Of a stretch of DNA of 64,000 bases, positions 18,201-33,200 are shown piece after piece. The notes under the pieces are model-generated. The model did not search any database. It saw only the letters and a list, made by a program, of their open reading frames with translations, and was not told the DNA's origin. The DNA is from Streptomyces bicolor (GTDB lineage: Bacteria > Actinomycetota > Actinomycetes > Streptomycetales > Streptomycetaceae), in assembly GCF_000719285.1 (NCBI RefSeq), contig NZ_JOFS01000034.1, forward strand, positions 1-64,000, in the 5' to 3' direction. The stretch's first letter is position 1. Each line of letters starts with the position of its first letter. The translations under genes and the position numbers were made by a program.

Positions 18201-21200
18201 CCTCTCCTTCTGGCGCTGTGCCGTCGGCTTCGTGCTGCTGCTCGCCGTGCGGCTCCTGCGTCCACGCAACCGGACCGCCGTCGTCGTATCCGAGCCCCTC
18301 GGCCGCAAGGCGCTGCGAGCCGGGGTCACGGGCCTCGGGCTGGCGGTGTTCCAGACGGCCTACTTCGCGGCCGTGGAGGCCACCGGACTCGCGGTGGGCA
18401 CCGTCGTCGCCCTCGGCGCCGGTCCCGTCTTCATCGCGCTCGGCGCCCGGCTGACCCTGGGGGAGCGGCTCGGCCGCGGCGGCGTCGCGGCCGTGGCCGG
18501 CGCGCTCACCGGGCTCGCGGTGCTCGCGCTCGGCGGCCAGGGCGCGACCGTACGACCGTGGGGCGTGCTGCTCGCACTGGTGTCGGCGGCCGCCTACTCC
18601 GTGATGACCCTCCTGACCCGCAAGTGGGGCCGCGACGGCGGGACCGACGCCGCCGCCACCTCCGTCTGGGCCTTCGCGGTCACCAGCCTGAGCCTGCTGC
18701 CGTTCGCCCTCGCCGAGGGCCTCCTGCCGCACACGGCCGACCCCGTCCGGCTCGGCTGGCTGGTGGCGTACATCGCGGCCGTGCCCACGGCCCTCGCGTA
18801 CGCGCTCTACTTCGCGGGCGCGGCCGCCGTACGGTCCGCCACCGTGTCCGTGATCATGCTGCTGGAGCCGGTCGGCGCGGCGGTGCTCGCCGTCGCCCTG
18901 CTCGGCGAACACCTGACGGCGCCGACTGTCGCGGGCACCCTGCTGATGCTCGGGTCGGTCGCGGGTCTCGCGGTGGCGGAGACCCGCGGGGCGAGGCGGG
19001 AGCCGCTGTCGGCGTGATGCCGAGGGGCTCTGCACCACACGGGTGGAGGGCCCCTTCGCTCAGGCTCGGCGTCGGCGCCGCAGGTGCTCGTGTGCCGCCG
19101 CGTCGCGCGGACCGCTCCGGGCCACCAGACGGTCCGCGATCCTGTCCTTGACCTCCTCGGTCCGGTGATTGGCGTACTTGAACTTGGCCCGTACGCCGGT
19201 CACTTCGAGCCGCACGCCGCGCAGCCCGGACAGCATGCGGCCGTACGGCACCTCGCCCACCGCGACGCGTGCCGAGCCGCCCTCCGGCTGGAAATGGCCG
19301 ACCTGGCGGTTGAGCAGCTCGGCCTTCTCCGCGGGGTCGTCGACGACACGGGCCCGGCACCGGAGTTGGACCGCGGCGTAGAAGCTGGTCGGGGTGCCGT
19401 GCTCGGGCGGGTCCTCCGGTGCCGCCTGCCAGGGGCCGGGCACGTACACGTAGTCGTCGACCACACTCAGGACGACCTCGGGGTTCTCAAGCAGCGCGGG
19501 CCACATCGGGTTGGGGCGGGCCAGGTGCGTCAGGACCTCGCCGCGCTCGGCGTCGTAGACGAAGTGCAGCGGCTGGGCATACGGCGGCTCGCCGTCCCGT
19601 CCGTTGACGACGAGCTGCCCGAAGTCGTGGACGGCCAGCCACCGCTGCCACTCGGCGTCGTCGAGGGGCGCGTCCCAGGGGTGGACCAGCATCACAGGGC
19701 TCCGAGATAGGCGGGAAGCTCGGTGCCGGGGGCCAGGTCGGGGTCCCCGACCGGCGCCTCGTAGCCCTTGCGCAGCGGGACGACGCCGGCCCAGTGGGGG
19801 AGGGCGAGGTCCTCGGGCTCGTCGTTCACACCGCCGGTGCGGAGCTTGGCGGAGACCTCGTTCAGGTCGAGGCGGATCACGGCGGTCGCGGCCAGCTCCT
19901 TCTTGTTGGCGGGGCGGGAGTCGGCCGACCGGCCCGGCACCACGTGGTCGACCAGGGCGTCGAGGGCGATCCGCTTCTCCTCGGGGTCCGTCACGTCGTA
20001 CGCGATGCCGTGCACCACCACGGACCGGTAGTTGATCGAGTGGTGGAAGGCCGAGCGGGCCAGGATCAGCGCGTCGACATGGGTGACCGTCAGGCACACC
20101 GGCAGCCCCGGGTCGGCCTTTCCGGTCATCCGCAGCGGGCGCGAACCCGTCGAGCCGTGGACGTAGAGCGTCTCGCCGACCCGGCCGAACAGCGTGGGCA
20201 GCACGACCGGCGCACCGTCGCGCACGAAGCCGAGATGGCAGACGTAGGCCTCGTCGAGTATCGCGTGCACCAGTTCCCTGTCGTACGACGCCCGGTCCGG
20301 CGAGCGGGTGGGGACGGTGCGGTCGGTCGGCGTGTAGGCGGCGGGCGGCGACGTCGGCTGCGGGGTCCCCTGCATTGCGCTCTCCATTGCACTAGTGCAT
20401 AATCGTGTTTGTGCTAGGAGGATATCGGATCGAAGGGCGGCGCGCAGCGGAGATTGCGGCGAGCGTCGAGCGCGCGGTGAGTGCCGGGCAGTTGGAGCCG
20501 GGTCAACCGCTGCCGCCCATGCGGGAGTTGGCGGTCGAGCTGGGCGTGAATCCCAATACGGTCGCCGCCGCGTATCGCACCCTGCGGGAGCGCGGGGTGA
20601 TCGAGACGGCGGGCCGCCGGGGCAGCCGGGTGCGGGCGAGGCCGGCCACGACCGGGCGTGAGCACGCTCGGGTGGTCGTGCCCGAGGGCGTGCGCGACGT
20701 CGCAGACGGCAATCCCGACCCGGCGCTGCTGCCCTCGCTCGCGAAGGCCTTCGCGGCCGCGGGCGAACAGGGCGACCGGAATCCGGTGCTGTACGGGGAC
20801 GAGGCCGTGGAGCCGGAGCTGGCGCGGATCGCGCGGGCGTGGTTGGACGCCGATGGTGTGGCCGACGGGCCTCTGGCGGTCGCCTCCGGATCGCTGGACG
20901 CCATCGAGCGCGTCCTGGTGGCCCACCTCAAGCCCGGGGACGCCGTCGCCGTCGAGGACCCGGGCTGGGGCAGCCTGCTGGACCTGATTCCGGCGTTCGG
21001 TCTGCGTATGGTCCCCGTCGGAGTCGACGACGAGGGGCCACGGCCCGACGATGTACGGCGGGCCCTCGACTCCGGGGTGCGCGCTCTGATCGTGACCGAC
21101 CGCATGCAGAACCCGACCGGAGCCGTGGTGAGCGCCACGCGCGCGCGTGCCCTGCGGTCGCTGCTGCGGGAGCACACGGAGATCCTGCTGATCGAGGACG

Positions 21201-24200
21201 ACCACGGTCACGGCATCGTCGACGTGCCTGTGCACCCCCTGGCCGGCGTCTGCCACAGGTGGGCCTTCGTCCGCTCGGTCGCCAAGGCCTACGGCCCCGA
21301 CCTGCGGCTCGCCGTGCTCACCGGGGACGAGCTCACGGTGGACCGGGTGCGCGGCCGGCAGCGGCTCGGGCCCGGCTGGGTCAGCAGGCTGGTGCAGCGG
21401 GCCGTGGTGCGTCTGTGGACCGACGGCGCGCACGACCCGGCGGCGGTGGCGGCGACGTACGGTGAGCGCCGTGACCTGCTGCTCCGGGCGCTTGCGGAGC
21501 GGGGAGTCGAGGCTCACGGACGTAGTGGCCTGAACGTCTGGATCCCGGTGCCCGACGAGACGGGCGCCGTGGCCCAGCTGATGCACGCCGGCTGGGCGGT
21601 CGCCCCCGGGGCCCGCTTCCGCACGAGCTCACCGCCCGGGATCAGGATCACCACCGCGACACTCACCGAGGAGGAGGCCGGTCCGCTGGCGGCCGCGGTG
21701 GCGACGGCTTTGGGCCCGGGACCGGCGAGGAGCTACGTGTGAACACGGGGCAGGACAGCCAACGGTGATTGCACCCCTGCCCGTCAGGCGCTCTTTCGCC
21801 GCACCTGAGCAAGCGCAGCCCCCGCCAGCACGACCACCGCCCCCACCGGCGTGGACCAGCTCAACGACTCACCCAGCAAGGCAACCCCCGCAGCCGTGGC
21901 AATGACCGGAATGAAGTACGTGACCATCTGAGCCGTCGTCGGCCCGACTTCATCGACCAGCCCGTACTGCATCAAAACAGCGAGCCCCGTACCCAGCGCC
22001 CCCAGCGCCACCACCGCGACCAGCGGCAGCAGAGGAAACCGCGTCGGCAAAGAGGTGAACAGGGGCGTCACGACGGCCAGTTGAACCGTCGCCAGCAACA
22101 ACTGCGCCCCCGTCAGCGACAGATGCGACTCACCGGACGCGGCCAGTGTCCGGCGGACGTATATCCAGCCGATCGGGTAGCTCAACGAGGCCAGCAACGC
22201 CATCGCCGTCCCCGTGGCATCCAGCCCCTGAAAGCCCTGCCACGCCCCCAGCACCGTAAGGACGCCGAGAAAGCCGATACCGAGCCCGGCCACCCTCACC
22301 CGCGTCGGCCGGTCCTCCGAGAGTGCGACCAGGGACAGGGCCATGCCCCACAGCGGTGAGGTCGCGTTGCAGATGCCTGCCAGCGTGGATGGGATCGTCA
22401 ACTCGGAGTAGGCGAACAGGGAGAACGGCAGCGAGTTGAGGAGGAACGCGGCGACAGCCAGATGCCCCCACGTCCGAGCCCCGCGGGGAAGCCGTTCCCG
22501 CTTCACCAGCATCGCGGCCGCCAGCACCGCCGTACCGAACGCCAGCCGCCCGAGCGTGACCTGGAAAGGCGCGTAGCCGTCGGTGCCCACCTTGATGAGC
22601 AGAAAGCTGAAACCCCAGATCAGGGAGAGCGCGGCGAAGCGCAGCCGCCAGTCGAGACGGGCGCGGGGGCGAGGGCGGGCGGGCGCTGCGGCCGGCCTGC
22701 GCGAGGCGGTGGCGGTGGTCATGGCAGCAACGATGCTGCATCCGATCTCGTAGCACAATCGAGATTTTGCACGCCGTATCTCGTAGCATTGCTTATATGT
22801 TGAACCTGGAGCGCCTGCGCACCCTCGACGCCCTCGCCCGCCACGGCTCGGTCAGCGGCGCCGCCGAGGGACTGCACGTCACGACGTCCGCCGTGTCGCA
22901 GCAGATGTCCAAGCTGGAGCGCGAGGTCGGCCAGCAACTCCTCGCCAAGAACGGCCGGGGCGTGCGGCTCACCGACGCCGGCCGGCTGCTCGCCGAGCAC
23001 GCCGCGCGCATCCTGTCGCAGGTCGAGCTGGCCCAGTCCGCCCTGGAGGCGCAGCGCGGGCAGGTGGTCGGTGAGCTACGGCTGGCCGCGTTCCCCACCG
23101 CCCTGCGCGGGCTGTTCCCCATGGCGCTCGCCGCCCTGCGAGGCGACCACCCGGCCCTGCGCCTTCAGTCGCGCGAGCTGGAGCCCGAGCGCGGAATCGA
23201 CGCCGTGCTCCGGGGTGACGTCGACCTGGCCGTCGTCCTCGACTGGTACAACAAGCCGCTGCCCATGCCGGAGGGGCTCGCCAAGGCGTCGATCCTCGAG
23301 GACCGCGTGGAGATCGCCATGCCCGAGGGGCATCCGCTCGCCGGCCGGCGCGAGGTCGACCTGGAGGACTTCGCGGACGACGAGTGGGTCGCCTGGCCCG
23401 AGGGCGAGTTCTGTCACGAGTGGCTGCTGTACACGTTGCGCACCAAGGGCATCGAGCCCCGCATCGCCCATCGCGCGGGGGAGCACCACACCCAACTCGC
23501 GCTGGTGGCCGCCGGATTGGGCGTCTGCGTGGCACCCCGGCTGGGCCGCGACCCGTTGCCGTCCGGGGTGCGGACCGTGCCCGTGCGGCACCGGGTGCAC
23601 CGGTACGTCTACGCGGTGTGGCGTGCGGACGCCGACCGCCGCCCGTCGATCCGGGCGGCGGTGGAGGCTCTGCGGACGGCCGCCGAGGAGATCACCTGAA
23701 CCGCCGGCGCTCCGTGGAGCCCTACAGGGATCCCAGCTTCCGGAAGTCCCACGACACGATCTTCTCCGGCGTCAGCCGCACCCACGCGTGCCGGCCGTCG
23801 TGCGGCATCTCGTCGATGCCGAAGTTCTTGCGGGCGAACAGCGTCTCGGGGACGTCGAGTTCGGCCCGCAGTTCGCCGACGCGCGGGATCTCGCCCACGA
23901 ACGCGACGGTTCCGGACAGCTCGACGCCGCGCAGCTGCTCGTACTCCTCGCCCGTGTCGATCACGACCGCGACCCGCGGATCGCGGCGCAGATCGGTCCA
24001 CCGCTTGCTGCGGACGACCGAGTACAGCCACAGCGAGATGCCGTCCCAGGCGAACCACAGGGCGCTGACATGCGGGAAGCCGTCGGCGGACACCGTGGCG
24101 ACCCGGCAGGTGCGCTGAGTGGTGAGGAACTCGTCCAGCTCGCCCGGCGTCATCATGATCTTGCGGCCCCGGCGCTGAGTGACGGTCATGCGGCCCCCTC

Positions 24201-27200
24201 TTCTCTCACGTCGTGTCAGAGGAGAGATCCTCTGACATCACGTCAGAAAAGGATGGGTCGAGTTCCCTCCACACGCAATGGTGGTTCCGTCCGCACGCGA
24301 TGGTGACTACTCTCGCCGCCGCACGCCGCCGCCGGTCACAGGGGGACCCATGCCGTCGTACGCCGAACTCAGCGAACTCCTCGACCCCGCGACCGCCGTG
24401 CTGCTCACCGTCGAGTGCCAGCAGGGAGTCGTCGGACCGGACAGCGCGCTGCCCGAACTCGCCAAGGAGGCCCGCTCCTCGGGGGCCCTCGCCAACGTCG
24501 CCCGGCTGGTCGCGGCGGCCCACGAGAGCGGCGTCCAGGTGATCCACGCGATCGCCGAACGCCGCCCCGACGGCCGCGGCGCGAGCCGCAACGCCCGCCT
24601 GTTCCGCGCTGCCGAACGGCTCCCCGTCCAGCAGCTGTCCGGCACCGCGGCGGTGCGGGTGGCGGCGCCGATCGAGGTCGCCGAGGAGGACTTCGTCGTA
24701 CGGCGACTGCACGGCCTGTCCCCGATCCAGGGCACCGACGTCGACGCGCTGCTGCGCAACCTCGGCTGCCGCACGCTGATCGTCACCGGCGTCTCGGCCA
24801 ACGTGGCGATCCCGGGCGCCGTCTTCGACGCCGTGAACCGGGGATATGCCGTGGTCGTGCCACGGGACGCCGTCGCCGGGGTGCCCTCCGACTACACCCA
24901 GGCGATGATCCGCCACACCCTCGCATGGGTCGCCACGGTCGCGACCACGGACGAGGTGCTGGGCTGCTTCAAGCGTCCACGCCGTGCGGGCCGGGCCTGA
25001 GCCCTGTCGGTGCCGCGGGTCAGGCGAGCGTGATCGAGTCGCCCGAGACGCTGATCTCCTTGGCGGCCAACGGCTGGGTGGCCGGACCCTTCTTCACGCT
25101 GCCGTCGAGGACGGAGAACTGGCTGCCGTGACAGGCGCAGGAGAGGGTGTCCTCCTTGAGGTCCGTCATCGGGCAGTTCTGGTGGGTGCAGATCGTCGAG
25201 AAGGCCTTGTAGTCACCCGCCGTCGGCTGGGAGACCACCACCTTCTCGGCGCTGAAGACCTTGCCACCGCCCTCCGGGATGTCGGCGGTCTTCGCGAGTG
25301 CCGAGCCGGACGCCTCGTCCTCCGACCCGCACGCGGTCAGCGCGACGGCGAGCCCCGCCGCACCGACCGCCGCCACGACGGCACGGCGACTCGGTCCCGA
25401 CACCGGCTGAACTGATTCGCTGGTCATGCTGACGTTCCTTCCGCGGATTCTTGATCTGCCGAGAGGTACGGTCCTTCGGGACCGGCTGTTCAGACGATGC
25501 CGGAATCCTGACCTGGTCCGGCGTGGAGATGGGTAAAGCGGACCTGTCGGTTCCCTGTCCGAACCTGTCGGTTCGCTGTCGGCGCGAACTCGCCGTCGAC
25601 CGCCCGGGCCGCCCCGGCCCCCGCTCCCGCGCCAGTAACCTGGGGCGATGCTCAAGGAAGTCATCGCGACCCGCTACATCACGCCCCTGCGTGAGGGCGG
25701 CTCACTGCCGGGGCTCGTCGAGGCCGACGACTTCGGCACGTACGTCATGAAGTTCACCGGCGCCGGACAGGGCCGCAAGACACTGGTCGCCGAGATCGTC
25801 TGCGGTGAACTCGCCCGCAGGCTGGGCCTCAGGGTGCCCCGGCTGGTGACGGTGGAGCTCGACCCGGTGCTGGGGCTCGGCGAACCGGACCAGCAGGTCC
25901 AGGAGCTGCTCAGGTCCAGCGGCGGCACCAACCTCGGCATGGACTTCCTCTCCGGCGCCCTCGGCTTCGACCCCCTCGCCTTCGAGGTGAGCCCCGAGGA
26001 GGCCGGCCGCATCGTCTGGTTCGACGCCCTGGTGAACAACGTCGACCGGTCCTGGCGCAACCCCAACCTGCTGATGTGGCAGGGCGACCTGTGGCTCATC
26101 GACCACGGCGCGACCATGATCTGGCACCACAACTGGCCCGGGGCCGAGGCGTCGGCGGCGCGTCCGTACGACGCCTCCGACCACGCCCTCGTCACCTTCG
26201 CGCCCGATGTGCTCGGCGCCGCCGCCGAGTTGGCGCCGCTGGTCACCGAGGAGCTGCTCGCGGAGGTGACCGCCGAGATCCCGGACGCCTGGCTGGCCGG
26301 CGAACCGGGCTTCGACACACCCGACGATCTCCGACGGGCCTATGCGCGGCCCCTGCTCGCCCGCGCGGCCGTCGTCCACGAGCGCGTCACCGGAATCGAG
26401 GAGAGCAAGTGAGCGAGCGCCACATCCACATGGCCGGCCATGTGGTCGAACGCCACATCATCCGGGGCGGCGAGTCGAACGACCGGGACGTCTTCGAGTA
26501 CGCCCTCCTGCGCGTCGTACCCCGCGTCGAACGCGGCGAGTGCATCAACGCGGGCGTGCTGGTGTACTGCCGGGCCCAGGGCTACGTCGGTGCCCGCACC
26601 CACCTCGACGAGGCGCGGCTGCTCGCCCTCGACCCGGCCGCGGACGTGGCCGGCGTCCGGGCCGCACTCGGGGCCGTCGAGAGCGTCTGCGGCGGCAGCG
26701 AGGCGGCGGGGCAGGCGGCCGGTGACGACGCCGGGCGGCGCTTTCGCTGGCTGATCGCGCCCCGCTCGACGGTCGTCCAGCCGGGGCCCGTACACACCGG
26801 GCTCACCACCGATCCGGCGGCCGAGGCGGAGCGGCTGCTCGATCGGTTGGTGAAGTGACGGACCAGGTAATGGATCACATGCGCGCGGTGGCCGTTGACA
26901 CCGCGTGCCAGGACTTCTAGCGTCACGTCCATCGAAGGTACTAAGCGGTCGCTCACCCGAGGAGAGTCACTGATGTCCACCACTGAGCAGCGGGTCGCCG
27001 TAGTCACCGGCGGAGCGCGCGGCATCGGCGCCGCCACCGCCGTACGACTGGCCGCCGAGGGCCGCGCGGTCGCCGTGATCGACCTCGACGAGGCCGCCTG
27101 CAAGGACACCGTGGAGAAGATCACCGCGGCCGGCGGCAGGGCGATCGCGGTCGGCTGCGACGTCTCGGACGAGGCACAGGTCGAGGCGGCCGTCGCGCGG

Positions 27201-30200
27201 ATCGCCGAGGAGCTCGGCGCCCCGACGATCCTGGTCAACAACGCGGGCGTGCTCCGTGACAACCTGCTGTTCAAGATGAGCGTCGCCGACTGGGACACCG
27301 TCATGAACGTGCACCTGCGCGGCGCCTTCCTGATGTCCAAGGCGTGTCAGAAGCACATGGTGGACGCGGGCTTCGGCCGTATCGTCAACCTCTCCTCGTC
27401 CTCGGCGCTCGGCAACCGCGGCCAGGTGAACTACTCCGCCGCCAAGGCCGGTCTGCAGGGCTTCACCAAGACCCTGGCCAAGGAACTCGGCAAGTTCGGC
27501 GTCACCGCCAACGCCGTCGCCCCCGGCTTCATCGCCACGGAGATGACCAAGGCCACCGCCGAACGCGTCGGCATGGGCTTCGAGGACTTCAAGGCCGCCG
27601 CCGCCACCCAGATCCCGGTCGCGCGCGTCGGCGAGCCGGAGGACATCGCCAACGCGATCGCCTTCTTCACGGGCGAAGCGGCCGGCTTCGTCTCCGGCCA
27701 GGTGCTGTACGTCGCCGGCGGACCGCTCGACTAGGGAACTGGGGACACACGGACATGACTGCACTGCCTGAACTCTCCGGCAAGGTCGCCCTCATCACGG
27801 GCGCCAGCCGTGGCATCGGCTACGGCGTCGCCGAGGCGCTCGTCGCCCGCGGCGACCGCGTCGTCATCACCGGCCGGGGCGAGGACGCCCTCAAGGAGGC
27901 CGTCGAGCAGCTCGGCGCCGACCGCGCGGTCTACGTGGCGGGCAAGGCGCACGACGAGGCCCACCAGGCCCTTGCCGTCGAGCGCGCCATGGAAGCCTTC
28001 GGCCGGGTCGACTACCTGGTCAACAACGCCGGCACCAACCCGGTGTTCGGGCCGCTCGCCGACCTCGACCTGGGCGTCGCGCGCAAGGTCTTCGAGACCA
28101 ACGTGATCTCCGCGCTCGGCTTCGCGCAGAAGACCTGGCACGCCTGGCAGAAGGACAACGGCGGCGCGATCGTCAACATCGCCTCCGTCGCGGGCATCGC
28201 GCCCTCGCCGTTCATCGCCGCATACGGCGTGAGCAAGGCCGCCATGATCAACCTCACCCAGCAGATGGCGCACGAGTTCGCGCCCAAGGTGCGGGTGAAC
28301 GCGATCGCCCCGGCCGTGGTGAAGACCAAGTTCGCGCAGGCCCTGTACGAGGGCCGGGAGGCCGAGGCCGCCGCTGCCTACCCGCTGGGCCGGCTGGGGG
28401 TGCCCTCCGACATCGGCGGCGCCGCCGCGTTCCTCACCTCCGATCAGTCCGACTGGGTCACCGGGCAGACGCTCGTCGTCGACGGCGGCATCTTCCTCAA
28501 CGCCGGCGTCGGCTGACGCGCGGGACTCAGGACGCAGGCGCTGACGACACGGGCACCGCTGGACAACAGCGGTGCCCGTGTCGACGTATGGGGAGATCAA
28601 CGGCCTTTGACAACGTAGTCACCGGGGAGGTGAGCAAGTGCTCATGAGACCGGAGGTCCACACGCCGGAACACTGCGGTATGTTTTGCCGACCCTTGGCA
28701 TGGCAGATCGAGGAGCGTGCGCGTGTTCAACCGGATCCGACGCCTGCGGCAGGTGGCGGCCATCGCGTCCATATCGTCCCTGGTGGCAGGGTGCGGTGTC
28801 CTCTCGTCCGATTCGACGGAGGAGGAGGGGCCGATCGTGGTGGGGACGACCGCCGCCCCCAGCACCCTTGATCCCGCCGCGTCGTGGGACAGCTCCTGGG
28901 AACTGTTCCGCAACATTTACCAGACGCTGCTGAGCTACCCCTCCGGCGCCACCGAGCCCGAGCCCGACGCCGCCAAGAGCTGCCAGTTCACCGACAGCTC
29001 GAACATGAAGTACAAGTGCGAGCTGCGCGGGGGCCTGAAGTTCTCCGACGGGCACACGCTCGACGCGAAGGCGGTCAAGCACTCGATCGACCGGATCCGG
29101 AAGATCAAGGTCAACGGCGGCCCGGCCGGACTGCTGGGCAGCCTCGATCGGGTCCAGGTGCTGAACGACCGCGAGCTCGTCTTCCACCTGAACAGAGCCG
29201 ACGCGACCTTCCCGTTCGTGCTCGCCACGCCCGCCATGTCGATCGTGGACCCCGAGGACTACCCGGCCGACAAGCTGCGCGAGGGCGACAGCATCGTCGG
29301 GTCCGGGCCGTACACCCTCGAGTCCTACGAGGAGGGCAAGCAGGCCGAGCTCGTCAAGTACAGCGGCTACCAGGGGTACGCGGAGCGGAAGAACGACGCG
29401 GTGACGATCCGGTACTTCCAGGACTCGCCCACCATGGTCGGCGCGCTGCGCGACAAGGAGCTCGACGTCGCCTTCCGTGGCCTCGCCGCCGACGACATCG
29501 TCGACCTCCAGGCCGACGACGAGGACGAACTCCAGCTGATCGAGGGCTCCGGCACCGAGATCAACTACCTGGTCTTCAACCCCAAGGACCCCATGGCCGG
29601 CAAGGAGGCCGTCCGCAAGGCCATCGCCCAGGTCGTCGACCGTCCGGCGATCGCCCACAAGGTCTACAAGGACACCGTCGAGCCGCTGTACTCCATGGTC
29701 CCCAAGGGCCTGACCGGACACACCACGGGCTTCTTCGACGACTACGGCGACCCCAGCAAGGCCAAGGCCCGCGAGATCCTCACCGACGCGGGCATCTCGA
29801 CCCCGGTCCCGCTCACCCTCTGGTACACCAGCGACCGCTACGGCTCCGCCACCAAGGCGGAGTTCGAGGAGCTGAAGAGCCAGCTCGAGGCGTCCGGCCT
29901 CTTCGAGATCACCCTCAAGAGCCGCCCCTGGAAGACGTACGTCACCGGCTACCAGAACGGCGAGTACCCGGTGTTCGGCCGTGGCTGGTTCCCCGACTTC
30001 CCGGACGCGGACAACTTCATCGCGCCGTTCGTCGGCGAGCAGAACGCGCTCGGCACGCCCTACGTGGTGCCCAAGATCACCGAGACCCTGCTGCCCAACT
30101 CCCGCGCCCAGAGCGACCGGGCCAACGTGGTCAAGGACTTCGAGGACGCCCAGCGCATCCTCGTCGACGACGCGCGGCTGCTGCCGCTGTGGCAGGGCCG

Positions 30201-33200
30201 GCAGTACGTGGCCGCGAGCGCCGAGATCTCGGGTGCGGAGCGGGCGCTGGACCCGTCGACGATCATGATGGTGGGCGAGCTGTACCGGAAGACCAGCTGG
30301 TAGGAGCACGCTGCAAAGAGCACCAGGACCAGCCGGCGGGGACCCCCCGTCGGCTGGTGGCTTTTCGGGATGTGCGGTCCGCGGGGCGATTGTCAGTGGT
30401 CGCCTGTAGGTTCTGAGACCTGGAAACGACCTCTGGTCGTGGACCGCACATCGTCTGCCGCACATCGTAAGGAAGTTGACGTGACCGACATCGCCATGCT
30501 GCCCGAGTCCTGGCGCGGGGTTCTGGCCGACGAGCTTCAGCAGCCCTACTTCAAGGAGCTGACGGAGTTCGTCGAGGAGGAGCGGGCGAAGGGTCCCGTC
30601 TACCCGCCGCGCGAGGAGGTCTTCGCGGCGCTCGACGCGACGCCGTACGACAAGGTGAAGGTCCTGATCCTCGGCCAGGACCCGTATCACGGCGAAGGTC
30701 AGGGGCACGGCCTGTGCTTCTCGGTCCGTCCCGGAGTGAAGACGCCGCCCTCGCTGCGCAACATCTACAAGGAGATGAAGGAAGAGCTCGGCCACCCCGT
30801 CCCCGACAACGGCTATCTCATGCCGTGGGCCGAGCAGGGCGTCCTGCTGCTCAACGCGGTGCTGACGGTGCGCGGCGGCGAGGCGAACTCGCACAAGGGC
30901 AAGGGCTGGGAGAAGTTCACCGACGCCGTGATCCGGGCCGTGGCCGACCGTCCCGACCCCGCCGTGTTCGTGCTGTGGGGCAACTACGCCCAGAAGAAGC
31001 TCCCGCTCATCGACGAGACGCGGCACGTGGTGGTCAAGGGGGCGCACCCCTCGCCGCTGTCGGCGAAGAAGTTCTTCGGCTCCCGCCCCTTCACGCAGAT
31101 CAACGCGGCGGTGGCCCAGCAGGGGCACGAGCCGATCGACTGGCGCATCCCGGACCTGGGCTGATCCGTCGCCGTCGCCGTCGCCGTCGCCGCGCGGGCC
31201 GGCGTGACGCCCGGGCGGGCTGGTGTCGTACGGAGCCGCCTGCCCCGGATCTCCGGTGAGGGCCGTTAGCGTCGGAGGGATCATCCGACGAGGGTCCGGA
31301 GGGCGCGGTGACGGAGCAACGTGAGCAGGCGGCGCCGGACGCGGTGCCGACGCGGATCGGACAGGTCGTCATGCTCCATCACGCGGGGGACCGGGAGGAG
31401 GCCCGGCGCCGGTTGCTCGACCTGTGGACGGAACTCGGGGAGGACGGCGACCCACTGCACCGGTGCACGCTGGCCCACTACCTGGCGGACACTCAGGACG
31501 ACCCCTCGGACGAGCTGGCCTGGGATCTGCGGGCGTTGACCGAGGCGGAGGGGGCCGGGGGCGCGCCGGGTGTACGTGCGCTGTATCCCACGCTGCATCT
31601 GAATCTGGCGGCCGACTATGTGAAGCTCGGCCGCGCGGAGGCTGCGCGTGTGCATCTGCGGCGAGCGCGAGGGGCGGCGGGCGTGTTGGGGGACGACCGG
31701 TATGGGGACGGGGTGCGGGCGGAGATCCGGCGGTTGGAGGGGCGGTTGGGGGAGGGGGCGTAGACAGAGCGGGCCGGCGGCTGCGCGGCGGCCCGGCCCT
31801 GGCGTCTCCCCGTGCCCCTCACTGGCCGTACGTCTGCTCGCAGATCCTCGACTCCTGGCTGTCCGCCGGCCAACCGCCGTACTTCCTGCCCAGCGCGCAC
31901 ATGTCCGCGTTCTTCGGGGCCTCAGGACGGATCGGCTCCTGCGCGTCCGGGATCTTGACCGGCGGCCGCTTCGGGGCGTCGGCGCCGGGGCGGTGGGCTT
32001 GCGGGTGTGGGCGCCGGGGCGGGGGCTCGTGCCCTGGTGGTGGGGCAGCGGGGGACATGGCGTGTGCGGTCGATGGCGTGGGGTCTGGGCGGCGGGACGG
32101 GCCGATGAGGGTCAGGGCCTCGCGAGCCGGCGACTGCACGACCGGTCGCTCCGTCGGCCCGCTCGGTCGGGGCGCCGGTGGCTGCGACGGTGTCGGCGCC
32201 GGTGGGCGGGGCGTCGCCGGGCGCTGGACCGTCGTACAGCCGGCGAGGGCCGAGACGGCCACGGTGACCAGGAGCGTTGCGGTGGTCGTCGTTCGATGCA
32301 CGCGCGCAACTCTGGTGGGTCCCGCGGCCGTTGGGAGACCGGACGAGCGGAGGTTGATCCACACGGGTGATCTCTGACCCCGTACGGGCGGCGCACCCCC
32401 GCGCCGGCTGACGTCAGTCGCCCGTGGCGCCGTCGACGCGCTCGCGGACCAGGTCGGCGTGGCCGTTGTGGCGGGCGTACTCCTCGATCATGTGGGTGAT
32501 GATCCAGCGCAGGTTGAAGGGCTCACCCGACCTGCTCCTGCCCTTGGAGATGTCGTCCAGCGCGAAGCCGGCCGCGTTGCGACGGGCGTTCTCGATCTCC
32601 CGCTGCCACGTGGTGTGCGCCTCTTCCCAGGTGTCGGCCTCGGTGAAGTGGAAGTCGCCGTCCGGGTCCTCTTCGTTGCAGTAGAGCACTCCGAGGTCCT
32701 CGCCCAGGAGGATCTCGTGGAACCAGAACCGCTCCACCTCGGCCATGTGCCGCACCAGCCCCATCAGGGTCAGCTCGGACGGCTCCACGGAGGCGGTCCG
32801 GAGCTGGGCGTCGGTCAGGCCTTCGCACTTCCACGCAAGGGTCTGCCGGTGGTAGTCCAGCCAGCCCTCCAGCATGGTGCGCTCGTCGGCGGTGGTGTCG
32901 GGCTCATGGCGTTCGATTGTCATGCCCGCAATCCTTGCTCAACTGAGGCCGGATCGACAGGAGTTTTCCCGTTCGCCGGGCTCAGCGGCCGAACATCCCG
33001 TCGAGCAGCTCGCGCAGCCCCGCCCGCAGCTCCTCCAGGCTCGGCACCTCCGCGCTGTAGGACCCGGCCACGCAGCTGAACATCAGCCCGTCCGCCCAGG
33101 CCACCAGGGACAGCACATGCCGGGCCGGGTCGGTCGACCCCATCGCGGTAACCAGGGCGGAGAGCTGGTCGCGGAAGCGGGCGCCCGTGGCGTCGAAGTA